Shown in pieces: positions 41,117-54,200 of a DNA stretch of 64,000 nucleotides; position 1 is the first letter of the stretch; each line of letters opens with the position of its first letter. The notes below the pieces were generated by a model. It made no database searches. It was not told where the DNA came from and saw nothing but the letters and a program-made list of their open reading frames with translations. This DNA is from Mesostigma viride (Eukaryota > Streptophyta > Mesostigmatophyceae > Mesostigmatales > Mesostigmataceae), in NCBI GenBank assembly GCA_009746045.1, contig RPFO01000448.1, positions 2,575,009 to 2,639,008 of the forward strand, in the 5' to 3' direction. The translations under genes and the position numbers were made by a program.

Positions 41117-41405
41117 ATACACCGCGGTAGTTGCCGGTATCTGCGGCGGACCCCTTGCCCTTTGTAGAGCATGACCCGGACAGCAGTCTTTCAATACATC
41201 GGCGGGGGGAGGCCATCTCGTAGAATCCAGTTGCAAACACCCCGGAGGAAAGGCTCACGGCTCAGGCATCTTAACCACCTCCAGTGAAATGTTGTCCACT
41301 CCCATATGGCAGCATCGTTGCGGAGGGTTGAGATGGCAGCGGCCCATTCCCGCGGGGTCCACTCATCGTGGGGGCCTTCCTCCAGGGGGCCGGAGAGCGG
41401 TGGGA
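41117..41405 (-). pseudogene. M-LINE reverse transcriptase, N-terminal fragment
   Basis: The minus strand from 41405 encodes DEWTPREWAAAISTLRNDAA, then ISLEVVKMPEP and RVMLYK...YRG, matching LEELDGALARLRYDAA, LSAELLKTPDL and RVMLYKKGSAADPGNYRG of LINE-C1 with frame breaks and a stop. It continues at 13793-13774 (YRGVCL) across the LINE-C1 insertion. At 41406 the RT stops against a sequence like the E3 5' UTR. Confidence 0.78.
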
Positions 41406-41490
41406 CCGTTGCAAGTAGTCTGACTGAATTTGGGGCTCAGATGCAAAAGTTCTGAGCTCCGCCGTCAGCCATGTCCGCGCGTGGCTCGTG
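41406..41490 (-). mobile_element. LINE 5' UTR-like segment upstream of M-LINE
   Basis: Read in reverse, ATGGCTGACGGCGGAGCTC followed by TTTTGCATCTGAGCCCCAAA matches about 9733-9780 at the start of E3. It is joined directly to mid-RT sequence, so M-LINE lost its endonuclease or is a chimera. Confidence 0.6.
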
Positions 41491-42133
41491 GCTCGTCTAT
41501 AGCCTAGCTCACATGGTGTAGGTGACGTACGATAGAGCTACGCTACAGGCGGCAGATCGGCCCCCTTTGAGCCCGCCACAACATAACTATAAAATCAATG
41601 AGACAACCAGCTATAAAATTAGCAGATAGCTCAAAAATTCACAGTTAGGCTTGGTGACCTTCTCGCCAGGGGACATAGGCATGCCATAAAGAGCCGTTCG
41701 AATGAATGCATGCATGGCTCTTCCTTTAGCCAATCGATCAAAGCAGCTAGCAGATCTTGCGTGAGCAGCGCTTCATGCAGAATGATCAACACATCAGTCC
41801 CTGGGCAATGAGTTTAGATCCGTTACACAGTAGCTTTTGCGTACGCCCTTGGCTCCAGTGAGTAGAAATCTAGACTAACGTTATTGTTTCCTCAAATAAA
41901 TATACATCAATCAATGAGACAACCAGAGCAGGCCTGAAATCGAAAGCACCCTGATTATGTGAAGCACCCCGCAGTCTTCCATACATTGCGGATTAACAAT
42001 GCGATGACTGTCCAGATAGCCAGCATGCACTGGGCTTATGAAAACAACTGCTATCAAGAGCTATGGTAGATCATTAAAAAGGGGTTTATGACACGTGAAC
42101 TGTGGAGGAAGAAATACAAAGCAATCTTGCACC
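41491..42133. other. Intergenic region downstream of the dynein gene
   Basis: No coding signal. GAGACAACCAG occurs near 41600, and an extended version (GAGACAACCAGAGCAGGCC) at 41916. The dynein 3' UTR and poly(A) site must lie here on the minus strand; I cannot place them. Confidence 0.4.
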
Positions 42134-42255
42134 CTAGAACGCTAAAGATGTAAACAGTGCGACTCCACGGTTGATCCAGTGGGACTGTGGCTTGTCACTT
42201 GGGATTTCAAGGTACATGATGAAGTTGGTGGAATGCCCCGTGGTCGAAAGAGTCC
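42134..42255 (-). CDS. DNAH1: Dynein last exon
   Basis: [20 protein letters not shown] then [19 protein letters not shown] and TAG at 42136-42134. This is the canonical dynein C-terminus (TGHSTN, HWI.RG.AL), so the gene is complete at its 3' end. Confidence 0.95.
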
Positions 42256-45200
42256 CTGCGGAGTCAGGAACAACATATGGACACATGGCACTGTCAGCAC
42301 TACTTTGTTTGGCTCTTGCAGACATGCAATCAAATGGAGGTAGGTGACAACAAACAACACAGCAACTCTCCTGAATCACCTACAAGACTATGAAACACCA
42401 TGTGAACGCATCCTTACCCAACGCCCAACTTGCTACTGAGTGCATAACTACGCAACTACTCTCAGACATTATCTAGAATCACCATTGCATTTCACAACTC
42501 AGCAGCATAACTACAAGTATGCTGCCATGCGTAACAACTCTTGTAAGCGGACAGCCAACATCATAGAACAGGTGAATAAGACTTCCCTCACAAGTACGTA
42601 GACTAACCCTACTGCCATGCCAATGAAAATGGTAATGCTTGTACAAAAATGAAATTCACGTATCAAGAGATTGCACAGTCCAGGATCATGGTGGCCTACC
42701 TGCGCGGGTGAGCGTCTTGTAGACCGGGCACTCGTAGATGCCCGCCGAGGGCGGCACCCGGAACTGCTGCGGCTTGAGCCACACAATGGGCATCTCGTTG
42801 TACAGCTCCTTGGGCAGCGACTCGGCAAGCAGGTGGGAGCCCGCGTCCCAGCGCGCGCCCTCGAGGTACATCCCGCGTATGTAGCAGCCGTCGTCCGGGC
42901 CTATGACGACCTCGCTGTGGTCCTTGTCGTCCACGATCTGGAACGAGAAGGAGACGGTGTCGATTGGGAACCCGTACTTGCGCGCGTAGTTCTGGAGCGT
43001 CCCCGTGAGGAACGCCTGCGGGAAGAAGAAGCCGCTGATCCAGAAGACAGGTGGCGCGCCCATCTTGATCCAGGTGGAGATGAACGTGCAGCGCTCGAGC
43101 AGGTCGACCACCCACAGCGAGAGCGGCTTAAGCGAAGGGTACGCCTTGCCGGCCCACATGTCGGGGACCATGTTGTCGTAGATGCTGTTGCAGACCATCT
43201 CCAGGTCATGCGACATGACCACGAGCCCCTTGAGAGCCTTGAGCGCGTCCTGGAGCGAGCGCTTCATGACCGAGAGGAGGCCGTTGTAGCGGATGCACTC
43301 CTGCGCGAGAACCGTGTTCATGCTCTCCTTGTATGTGGTCGGGTACGCCGACTGGACCGACTCCATGTCGAACAGCGGCGGGACCTGGCCCAATATCTCG
43401 GTCGCCGACTTCTCCACCTGCGCCTCGCGCGAGAGGCCCTCGCCCGAGCTCTGGCGAGGCTGCAGCGCCAGCACGGTTGCCAGCAGCTCGTACGACTCGT
43501 TCTGATAGGGGGGGGGGGGGGGGGGGGGGAAAGGAGGGGAGTTAAGGGGGTCAAGGCGACGAAAGATTGATTAAAAATTTAAAATAGATCAAAATATTTA
43601 GGACGTGGTCGCGTTGGTCACCCGGCATCATGAACATGACGCAGGGAAGTCTACCAACATTTCACAAGGGGCGTTGCCGTGCAAAGCCGTAGACTCGCGA
43701 AGAGCACGGTCGCAGCGGAGGCGACGGGGAAATGACCCATGGTGTGTCCCAAGCTTCTGCGTCTTCCATTTACAAGATGCGATTGTGCCTGGTCCTGCGT
43801 GAGATGATATCAAGGATGGGCGTGCGGATCCTCTTTTCAAACAAGACCTATACACTATGCAGATAGACTCCTGATTTCAAAACCAATTCCGAAAGCTAGC
43901 TCCTTTGGAAAAGCTTTCACCCGCGCACCTGGTCGCACGTGATCTCGGCGTTGTCGTTGAGCCCAAAGATCTCCGGCTTGGGGCTGAGTGGCACCGCGCG
44001 GATGGCCTCCAGCAGCCCGCGCAGGTCGGTCGCGTCCGGCACCACAAAGTCCCCCGAGGGGGTGAATGCGTAGCTGTCCTCGAGCACGCGCTCGTTGACA
44101 AACGCGCGCAGCAGGTTGTTCATCAGCCGGCGGTCCTTGTCGTCGGTCACGCGCCCGCCGTAGTTGATCTCTGCACACAGGAAACGGATGACCTGCAAGG
44201 TGGGTGGGTGGGGGAGGAAAGGCGGGGCGGGCGGAAGCCGTCGCCCACGAGTACAGGGTGCGTGTCAACTAGCATTAGTTTATTTTTCCATGCTGCGATG
44301 GGGTGGTTTGAGAGGATGGGATATTGATGGGTCCCAAACGTCCATGTTTCGCGTGTGTGGGGTCCCATGTGCCGCACTGCACGTGCCACACTGCGACAAA
44401 GTCCACCACACCATTATCTAGTAATACTAGTACGAGGTCAAAGACACAAGGTCAAGAGGGAGGGGCCACGGTTGCGACCAAACATGACATGACTGCCATG
44501 GCAGGACATGAAGATTTGACGGTCACTCAGGAAAAAAGCCACTGTCAAGGGAAGGGGAAAAAAGAAAAAGGGCCACACGGCTGAGAACGTACCCGGTAGG
44601 GCACCTCCTGGTACTCGTTGAGGAATAGCTGCAGCTGCGTCTGGCACACGCTGAGGTCCCCGTCGGTGAAGTCGTAGCGGATGTTCCAGCCGAGCGGGCC
44701 GAACTTGCGCCGCTCCTGGATGACCGCGTGGAAGAGGCACACGCCATAGAGCAGCCGCTGCCACGCGCGCGGCTTGTCGCAGTCGTTCAGGTACTTGTCC
44801 GTGAACCGCGTGTAGCTGCGCAGGAGGTTGGACCGCAGGCCCTTGGGCGGCTCCAGCGTCATCTTGACACCATTCTGTAGGATCGCGCCGGGGAAGTCAG
44901 GCGACGGCATCGAGGTCAGCCACAGCCGGAAGTCCTTGTGCACCTTTTCGGGGTCGATGTTCTCCACGATGCGCTCAAGCGCGGGCATCCAGCTGGGCGA
45001 CAGGTGGCAGTTCTGGAGGCACACCCACATGCCGCGGTCCATGCCGACCTGGAGCAGGCGCTCTGCCTTGGGGCCCTGGCCCTGGCCGAGGGAGACCTTT
45101 TCAAACTTCTTCGTGAACCGCATCTCCTCGGCCAGCTTGAGCAGGTCGGCCATCGGGTCCGCCCCGGCTGACAGCACAAAGATGAGCGGCGTGGTGGGCG

Positions 45201-48200
45201 ACGCGTCGCGGTAGCACGCGGCCAGGTCGAACGTGGGCGGTTCGACAAACTGGGGGCCGAGCTTCTCGGCGACAAAGTCCCGCACGCCCAAGATGAGCTT
45301 GTCCGTGCGAAGGCAGCGCAGCACGAGCAGCTTCGCGAAGCTGGACAGCTTGGTCTGCCAGTCACCCGCGAGGGGCTCCTGGTGCGCGGTTGACGAGTCG
45401 AACAGCGCCTTGTAATGGCCCAGCGACGCCGCCACATGCTCGGCAAAGCCAACAAAGTGGGGCAGATTTGATAGGTTGAGCAGCTCGAGCCACATCTTGT
45501 CGGTGATCCACTCGTGGCCCTCCGGCTTGGGCAGCGTCATGGTGGTGGACGTGGGCCCTGCGAGTAGGTAGCGCAGCTCGGCGCCGTCGATCTCGTGCTC
45601 GTGCTGGAGCACCTTCATGGTAAGCAGGAAGCTGAACATGAGCTTGTGCTTCTCGAACAGCGACCGGCAGACGTTGAGGTACAGGTTGAGCGTGAACGTC
45701 TCGTTGAGGGAGACAATGCGTTGCGCGACGTCCGGCGAGGGGGCCGCCTCGTCGATCGAGCGGTGGAAGAGGTTGATGAACCAGGAGAGGGAGTACTGGT
45801 ACATGGGGTCGACGAGGGCCAAGTCGGAGATGCAGAAGAAGAGGAGCGAGGCGCGCACGGCCACCGGGTGGTACACGTTGCGCGTGGTGTCGATCTCGCG
45901 CTCCGTTTTCTCGCTCTCCGTCACCTTGAGGCTGATCTCGTCACTGGTCACCTTGGACTGGGCCAGCGTGTTGATGAGCGTCTCGTCCTCGAGGATGTCG
46001 CCCTGCGAGTTGGAGAGCAGGAAGAGGATCTTGTCCTCCGTCTCCTTAAGCTCCTTCTTCATCTTGGCGTTGGACACGACGAGCGACGACTTCATCTCGG
46101 CGAGGTCCGGCCGCTCCTGCGAGACCACCTGGCCCAGCAGCTGGTCCTCGAGCCCCTCCGACGTCACGAAGAAGTTGAGCAACGAGACCTTGACCGAGAC
46201 CTCGGGCGGGTAGTGCGGGTTGCGCAGCTTGCTCGTCATGAAGAACTTGAAGTCGGGGTGGTAGGGCAGGATGTTGTCGCCGATCTTGATGACCTCGCTC
46301 CCGCCCTGCTTGAACGTCTGCTTGAGAAGGAGGGGCTCCAGGGCCGGGTCCAGGGACTCCCCCACGTTCTCCATCAGGACAGCCCGCCCGAACCGGACGC
46401 CGTTCTCCAGCGTGCGCAGAAAGTCCTTCTCTGACTGCTTGATGATGTCCAGCCCAGACTCCTTGTACAGATTCTTGACCCACCGGTTGGCCTGCCCCTG
46501 CGGGTCGATCATGAGCGGCCATCGGCGCGCCTTGGAGACGATGATCCCGTTCTCCAGCGACACACTGTCTGAGGGCAGCCCCGCGATCATCCATGTGCGC
46601 ACGAGCACTGGGTCCTGCAGCACGAGCCGCATGTTGGTCCCCGGCGTGTGCGCCATGCCCACCCGCTTGAGCTCGCTCTCCCAGTGCTCATTGAGCCGCT
46701 GCCGGTAGAGCGGCGTGAACGGCCCCAGGTACGCGATGCTGCCCGCCGCGATGACCACGTCGCCGACCACGTTCGCCAGCTGGCGCGCGAGCTGCTCGAT
46801 GATCTGGCTCCAGCGCACCTTCTCGCCGCCCAGCCCGCCGATAAGCTTTTCCGCGCGCGTGAGCTTGACGTGGCAGTCGTTGACCTGCGTCGACAGCTCC
46901 TCCTTCTTCTTGATGGCCGCCTCGTAGTTGGCCTCCAGCGCGGCGATCTTGTCCTCGACGTCCTTGAGCGCCGCCTGGGTCGCGGCCAGGGACGCCATGG
47001 TCACATCGAGCGTGGCCTGCGCGGCCGCGAGCTGCTCGCGCTTAGGCGCGACCGACTTGGCCACGTTGTGGTACGTGTACATGGCGCGCACCCACATGCA
47101 GATGGACGTGCACGCCTTGGAGACGCGAGAGACCTGCTCGGGCGTGAACGACTCCATCTCGATGTAAGGCTCGATCTTCTGGATCGTCGGCTCCCCGATG
47201 TTGTCCTTGTCGTACTGGAGCAGCGACTCGAGGAACTTGGTCGGGTCCGTCAGCATCTTGGAGGACGCATCCCAGTAGTCGGCAATCTTCTTGCCCATCT
47301 TGACAGGGTCGGCGACCATCTTGGGCGGGATTTGGAACATGATGCATGTGGCCTCCATGACAAGCTTGACACCCTCGGGCGGGTTGCGCATCGACTTAAC
47401 TTCCACAATATCGTTGCGCGTGAGGTTCTTGAGCGACGACAACGCGGCATCCAGCGCGGGCAGCGCTGCGTCCAAGTCACGCTGCGCACTGTCCGCGATC
47501 TCTTTTGCGCCGGCCGCCTGCAGGTTGGCGTCCGCCTCCTGCTTCTTCACGGTCGCGCGCGTCTCGCTGGCCTCCAACTTGTCGCGGTTGATCGTCACCA
47601 TCATCTCCTCCACGTCCTTGACCGTCTTCTCCAGCATCGGCTGCAGCTCCACCAGCTCCACCTTCATCTTCTCCACCTCACGCGCCGTGTGCAGCAGCTT
47701 GTCGAGGCCCGTCTCCAGCCGCCGGCGCATCATCCCGATCTCCTCCCGCTTCTCGCCCACCAGCTTGATGAACGTCTGCAACAGCTCCAGGTAACTCGTG
47801 GGCGTGACGTAGTTGAAGCGGCCCAGCTCTGCCAGGAAGAGGCGCGACTCGGCCTCCACGCTCCTGTGGGTGGGTGTGCGTGGGGGGGGGGGGCGGGAAG
47901 GGGGGAGAATGGGGCATGGGGGCCGGGGGCATCAAGGGGGGCAAAGTGGCCAAGGAGGAAACAAGGAGGCACGAGCAGGCGTGGGCGTGAGTACGAATCA
48001 AGAGATGTGGTGAGATTCAAGCCACCTTGCAAGGCATGAGACATGCTCTACAAGACCGGCGAGCCAAGACAGGCACGATGCAGGAATAGAAGACATTGAG
48101 GACAGGCACCCCCTTGCAAGAGGAGGGAAAAAGAGGAAAGAGAAGCGGGGATGAGAACAAGGGGGAGAAAGGAAAAATCGATGCATGGAAGAGGCAGTGC

Positions 48201-51200
48201 TTTTACTAACGGGACTATTTCGTCAACCGGTTGACGAATTTTGAAAATAGTAGTAAAATAGTCAACCATTTTGGGCAATTCGTCAACCACATTCGTCAAC
48301 CAACTCTCAACCAATTGACGAATATGTTCCGAAGTTCGTCAACCGGTTTGACGAAATGTTTAGGGTATTCGTCAACCACCTAAGTCCTGAAGGCCAGACC
48401 TAAGGTCCAGCGGCGCGGCGTCAGGCCGTCAGCCCGTACCATCTGAATCCTAGGTACGCTGCAGTTGGAGTTGGTTTGGAAAGACAGTACGTCAGTACGG
48501 TTCAGGACAATGCTCGGGTACCAAAACTGAAGACGAGCAAGGCAGGACTTGAGCCGACGAGGGCATGCAAAAATTATTAACTGTAATCACCCTGGACAAG
48601 CAATTAATTACGTGACGACCTCAGGCCGTCTGGCGACTTCATGTGCGATAAAATATTGCATGCGAAATTGTTTCGATAATGGCGGCGGCGATGTTTAGGT
48701 AGTGTTGCATGAGCTAGAGAATGTCGAAGAAAAACGGGTTGGCAGGTTTCAAGACTAGCACCTTAGATGCGCTGTTTAAGAAGCAAGCTGGACAAATTGT
48801 AGAAACGGAAAATATCGTCGACCTAGGCCGCAGTTTAGACGAAAAGGAGGGCAGGCAGGGTCGCGAAAAACGCAAGAGAGTAGAGCGTGAGGAAGAGGAT
48901 GGGTCGAATGCGCAGGAAGAGGAAGATGGCGGCCAGTCAGCATCATCTGACAGCGCCTCGAACTCTGTAGAGGAGGAATCTGACGAGGAGGAATCTGGCG
49001 AGGAGGGGGCCCAGACAGAAAGGAGCAAGGCCGATGATGACGGCAGCTCAGGGAAGAAGAAGGGGAAGAAGAAGGGCAAGACAAAGCCAGCAGCGAAAAG
49101 GCAGAGACAGGAGTACAACAAGCAGTACAGCAAGGGCAGCTCGCAGGGTGCTGGGCCAAGCTCGGACAAAACTGTGACAGTAGTGCCTGTTGATATCACT
49201 GAGGAGGATGTGATGGTTGTTTAATGGCCTCGTGCTGTGCACACTTGACTCTGGCCTAGCTGTGAAGGATACTAGTCATTATTCTGTAGTTTATTATGCA
49301 GTTGTCAACAGCCACAATGTGATATTGTGTTTTATCCACATGCATTACATGCGTGTGTGAGGCGTGAGCGACCTTAAGTTAATGGTGAAGAAATAAAACT
49401 TCCTCCCCCCCCCCCCCCCGGGTTGACGAAGCGCCACGGCAAATAGTCAACCAGTTTGACGAATTGCCGAGGCAAATAGTCAACCATTTGACGAAGTGCC
49501 GAGGCAAATAGTCAACAAGTTGACGAATGACAAAAACCCTTAGTAAAAGCACTGGGAAGAGGGTTAGTAAACAAGCTACACTCAAGGTATGCCAGAAAGG
49601 AAACTCTTTTTCACCATGTTTAGATAGTAGCAGATAATAAAATATTAATAGTTATAAAAGGTAACAGATGTTCGATAGAGATGGTACAGCATTGAAACAG
49701 ATGTTAGCAATCCTGCGTTATTTTTCTAAATAGTTGTAAAAAAGTAGCTTTGACGTACTGGTGGATGAACATGCACGAGGAGACGACGTTGGAGACAAGC
49801 TGCTCGTCCTCCATGGTGACGTCGACCAGGAACGAGCGCGCGACGCTGGTGAGCGCCTCCTTGGGCCACTCAGAGAACCAGTCGATCGTGCAGCAGTTGA
49901 CGAGCGAGGGGAACATGCGCAGCCGGTTGCGGAACGCGTCGCCAATTGGGGACATGGCGAGCACCACGTGGAGGTGCTGGCGCACGCGGGACACAAACTG
50001 CGCGTACAGGCTGGCCTTTGTCACCGGCTGGCCGGCCGCTTGCAGTATGGGCCGCATCGCGTTTGAGATTGTCTCCATGTCGTCGAATGAGAGTAGGTTG
50101 GGCACCTCGCCGCTGTTGAGGATGTTGTTGATGTCCTCTAGGAAGCTCTCTTGCACGACCTGGGGGGGGGGGGGGATTAAACAAAAAACATAAGGATGAC
50201 GAGGAGGGTGATTGAATTGGTGCACGTGCGAGGGTTTGCGTGCATGAGATGAGGGGTTAGGGGGTTGGGGGTAATGGTTTGCGCACATATGGACGGGTGA
50301 GCCCCTGCATCTGTGTCGTGTTTGTGTGGAGCATGTTCATGTGCTGGGTGCCCGAGCTGTGCGTATTAGGCTTTAAATAATTGCACAAAGCTGAATTCTC
50401 ATGCTAGAAACGGCGCAGAACCAGAAGTGGGATGGAATTCTCCACCTGAGGCCCAACAGAGGTGGAAAAAGCAAATCAAATCTCACACATCAAATCATCA
50501 ATCACCTAACACATCAAACTCGCACGTTATGGTGAGCGGCCGACGGAGGCAGTCAGCCAAATACCCCCCCCCCCCCCCCCCCCCGCGTGCTTATGATAAG
50601 GCGACCAGGCCACCCACCTGCGTGTCGGTGAAAAGGAAGGTGGTGAGCTTGCCGTCGACGCCCGCCATCATGAGCACTTTCTTGAGGTCTTCCTTCCACT
50701 CGTTGTTGCCATATCCCTTGACGACCTCTATCTGCATGAGCTCGTACTCCTCCATGTACGTGGCGAGCCGCGTGAGGCTCTGCCGCCCGCTGCCGCCCAC
50801 GCCGAGCAGCAGCGCGTTGCCAAGTGGCAGCCCGATCACGCGGCAGATGCGTGACACGTGCTCGATCGCGTCCAGGAACAGCACCAGCCGCATCGGCGCG
50901 TTGGTCAGCGAGTTGTAGTCCTCCAGGTAGTCCTCCACCACCTGCCAAGGGGGATGAATGAGTTCAAGGTTGGTGCGGAAAGCCAAATACGGCGAGGAAT
51001 ACAGTACGGCGAGGAAAAAGAAAAGGGAAGAGGAGCAAGTGAGCGCTTAAATTGTATGAAGAAACGCTAGATTATGCGAGACAGACACCATTTCGAGTGT
51101 GTGCAGCAAACAAAGACGGAAGGGATGGATGAGGCACAGGAGGCGAGAGGACACGGAACCGAATGCGACGGGACATCTCAGCCTTTGATATATCTGCCCA

Positions 51201-54200
51201 GCCAACGTCCCCAATCCACTTCATTTCCAAGTTATTAATTTCTTTATTCTGAATATCAACGAGACAACCAGCGCAGGCCAGAAATCTCCCCTACCCCCGG
51301 CACCTATTTTGCACCTAATATGCACCCATCATTTTCCTATGGTTTACTTGTTCTGAGTAGCCCACTCGATAGCCCCCGCCCACCTTTACGAGCGCGTCCA
51401 TGTCGGTGGCCTGCTGGTACACGCGGGGGTCGGCCTGCGGGACCAGGTAATCCCCGTAAATGATGCGGTCGGCTGTGACCACGTCCGCCCAGTCATACCC
51501 GCAGTCCTCCTTGAGCCGCGACGCGAGCAGCCGCCGGAACCAGCCCGCGTCCTCCGCGTTCACGAGCCGGTCCTGGAACACGCGCGCACACTCGTGCATC
51601 CAGAGCGAGAGCAGCGCCTCTGGCTTCTGGCACTTGTGTGGGTCTGCGCGCAGGACGCCCTGGATGACCTTGGCCAGGTCGCGCAGGTTGAACGTGTAGT
51701 GGCTCTTGCTGGGCGTGGGCAGCAGCTCGGTCCGGCACGTGTTGTAGAGCGTGATCGTGGCCGCGAGGATGGGGGACTTGAGCTTCTGGACATCGGCGGG
51801 GAAGGATTCGAGGGGCGGGCCGAGGATGGCCGAGAATATCCGGCTAATGCTGTCGTCCGCGAGATCGGTGAATGCGATGAAGTTGAAGTGGCGGAGGAAG
51901 CGGGCGGTTACCGGGTTGCGGCCGCCCCCCGGCGGTCCCATGCTGCCCACGAATTGGATGTCGATGACCTCGCGGAACGCGCAGGGCGGCTTGAGCTCGT
52001 ACCAGCCGCCGTGGTCCATCCACTGGCGCAGCAGCTCGATGGGCGGCTGTGCGAAGTACTTCTCGCGCTGCGGCATGTTCATGTCGTCGACCATGATGAT
52101 GAACTTCTTGCCGCTGGGCGGGCCGAACACGCCCTTGCGTTTCTTGTCCAGCTTCCCGTCCAGCAGGTCCTGCGTCTGGTTTGCGGACGTGCGCGCGGAG
52201 AAGGTCAGGAACAGCGGCGCGTAGAGCTCGGGCATCCCGTTAGATAGCTTGTCCTGCAGCATGAGCGTCTTGCCCGTGCCCGTGTCGCCCACGCAGAGCA
52301 CGTTGCAGTGGTTGCGCATGAGCTTGTCGAGAACGTAGCTGTACCGCACCGTGTCCATCGTGGGCACGATGATCTTGCTGAATGGGGTGCCCGCGGGGAC
52401 ATTGAATTCGGCCACCCCGGGCATCGCCATCCAGTCCTGCCACGACCGCGTCTCCGTGTCATAGAAGCAATCATACAGTGACCGGTCCTCGGGGGGGATG
52501 GCGTCCACGGCGGTGCCTGCAAGCCCCAGGAGGGCGCGGACCGACGCGTTGAACTTTGCGCGGCTGGGCTTGTCGCACGACGCCCCGATCGACCACACGA
52601 GGGAGAACACGAACCAAGGCTCGATGAAGGGGTCAACCTTGGCGCGGTCCTCATCGGTCGCGCGGCTGTGCTTGACGCGGTGGTGGTGGCCCGCCTCGCC
52701 ACCGCCCGAGTCCTCGTCCGCCTTGTGTGCGCTCATGATCGTGCCGCCGTCCTCGGCGTCCGGGTCAAAGGGGAGCAGGAGCGAGTCGAACACATGGAAG
52801 AGGGAGAGGACCAGGTTATGGCCCGCGGTGGCCACCGTCTCCTTGAGGTGCTTGCGCACGAGGTCGACCGCGCCGGGCACGGTCGCCTTGAAGAGCGCGA
52901 GCAGCTTGTCGCGGTGGTGGGAGACCACAGGGGCCAGCCGGTCGAGCCACGAGGTCACCAGGGCATCGAGGGAGAGCGCCGAGGGCTCCATGTACACCAT
53001 CCCGCAGCGGGAGACGGTCGCGGGGGACGCAACGGCGAGGTCCTCCACCTCGAACATCATAGTCATGGTCGGGGTCAGCTGGATGATCTCGCCCGAGACC
53101 AGGCACAGCTTCTTGTTGTCGTCCAGGACCGTGTTCTGGCAAAGGGGAGCAGTACGATGGGGGACAGCAAATCGCGGGCAGAGGGAGAATGATGGAGGTA
53201 AGGGGATGTTGAGGATATAGGGAAGGCAGTGTAGGTAGGATGTAGGCGAGACAGGGTAAAGGCTGTAAGTGATGGGTGGATGAAAGGGGCAGGATCTGTT
53301 TTTAGGTCGACGAATGGGACAGGTTGAACATAGGGGGTGAGGGCGGGTGAAATAAGGGCCACGATCAAGGTGAGGGAAATGACGCATGACAGCGGGAGTG
53401 TACAGCAGTATTTTTGGAAAGGGAAAGTAGGGGTTGCATAGGGACATGGTTGGGTGGGGTTGGGAGAGAAAAGCAACAAAGGAGTCAACATGTGGCAACC
53501 AATACCTCGCGATTTCACGGTAAACTGTATAGCACAGCCGCCCTGTGGCTTCGCAAGGCAACCCCCCTTTTAAGGAAATGTTGTGAAAATGTTGCCATAT
53601 ACAGTTGAGGAGGGCACACGAGGAGGGAGCGCATATGACCTAGTACCCTAAAAGGCAACACAGTGGAGCATGAAAAAATGCGCTTTAAAGGGGGTCGCCC
53701 AGGGTTTCTGAGTTGTTCTACAGAATGCCCGCTCCCTTTGATTCCATTCTACAGAACACCCGCTGCCTTTGAATCCATTCTATAATGCCCGCTCCCTTTG
53801 AATCCACTCTACAGAATGCCCTCTCAACTTGATTCCGTTCTTCGGACTGCCCGCTCACCTTGCTCCTGTTCTAACAAATCTCCCGCTTACCATGTTCTCG
53901 ATCCAGATTGCGTCCACGGGCCCATCGAACATGATCCACTTCTTGTCGTCGCTCGTGTCCTCGGCACACTCGCGCATGTAGCACGCGAGCACGCCGTCCG
54001 TCCATTCGTGCGTGTTCTCGTCAAACTCGCCGTACAGCTGGCCCATCGTGATGCTCTTCGGGTTGAGGCACACCACCTGGCAGGGGGAAGCGCCGCACGT
54101 GCATAGAACACAGCCAAGGGGCGCACGCAGAGCAAGCGCAGCAGGTGGAAGGCACAGGGCGGGCGTCAGGTTGAAAAAGTGCAATAGGTGTCCGGAGGTG

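Noticed and set aside
42671-43570. 299-codon plus-strand frame over the dynein C-terminal exon
   Set aside because: Antisense shadow. The minus strand encodes [17 protein letters not shown] and other invariant dynein motifs.
46648-48039. Plus-strand 463-codon frame, and similar at 45595-46434, 56177-57634 and 55085-55738
   Set aside because: Antisense shadows of dynein exons. GC-rich codons leave the complementary strand open, and the dynein reading is conserved on the minus strand.
47864-49758. The 167-codon frame as a dynein exon or a chance frame
   Set aside because: It is on the opposite strand, outside the phase-consistent exon chain, and enclosed by transposon ends. Its charged-domain organisation and clean frame make chance unlikely, so it was kept as a separate gene.
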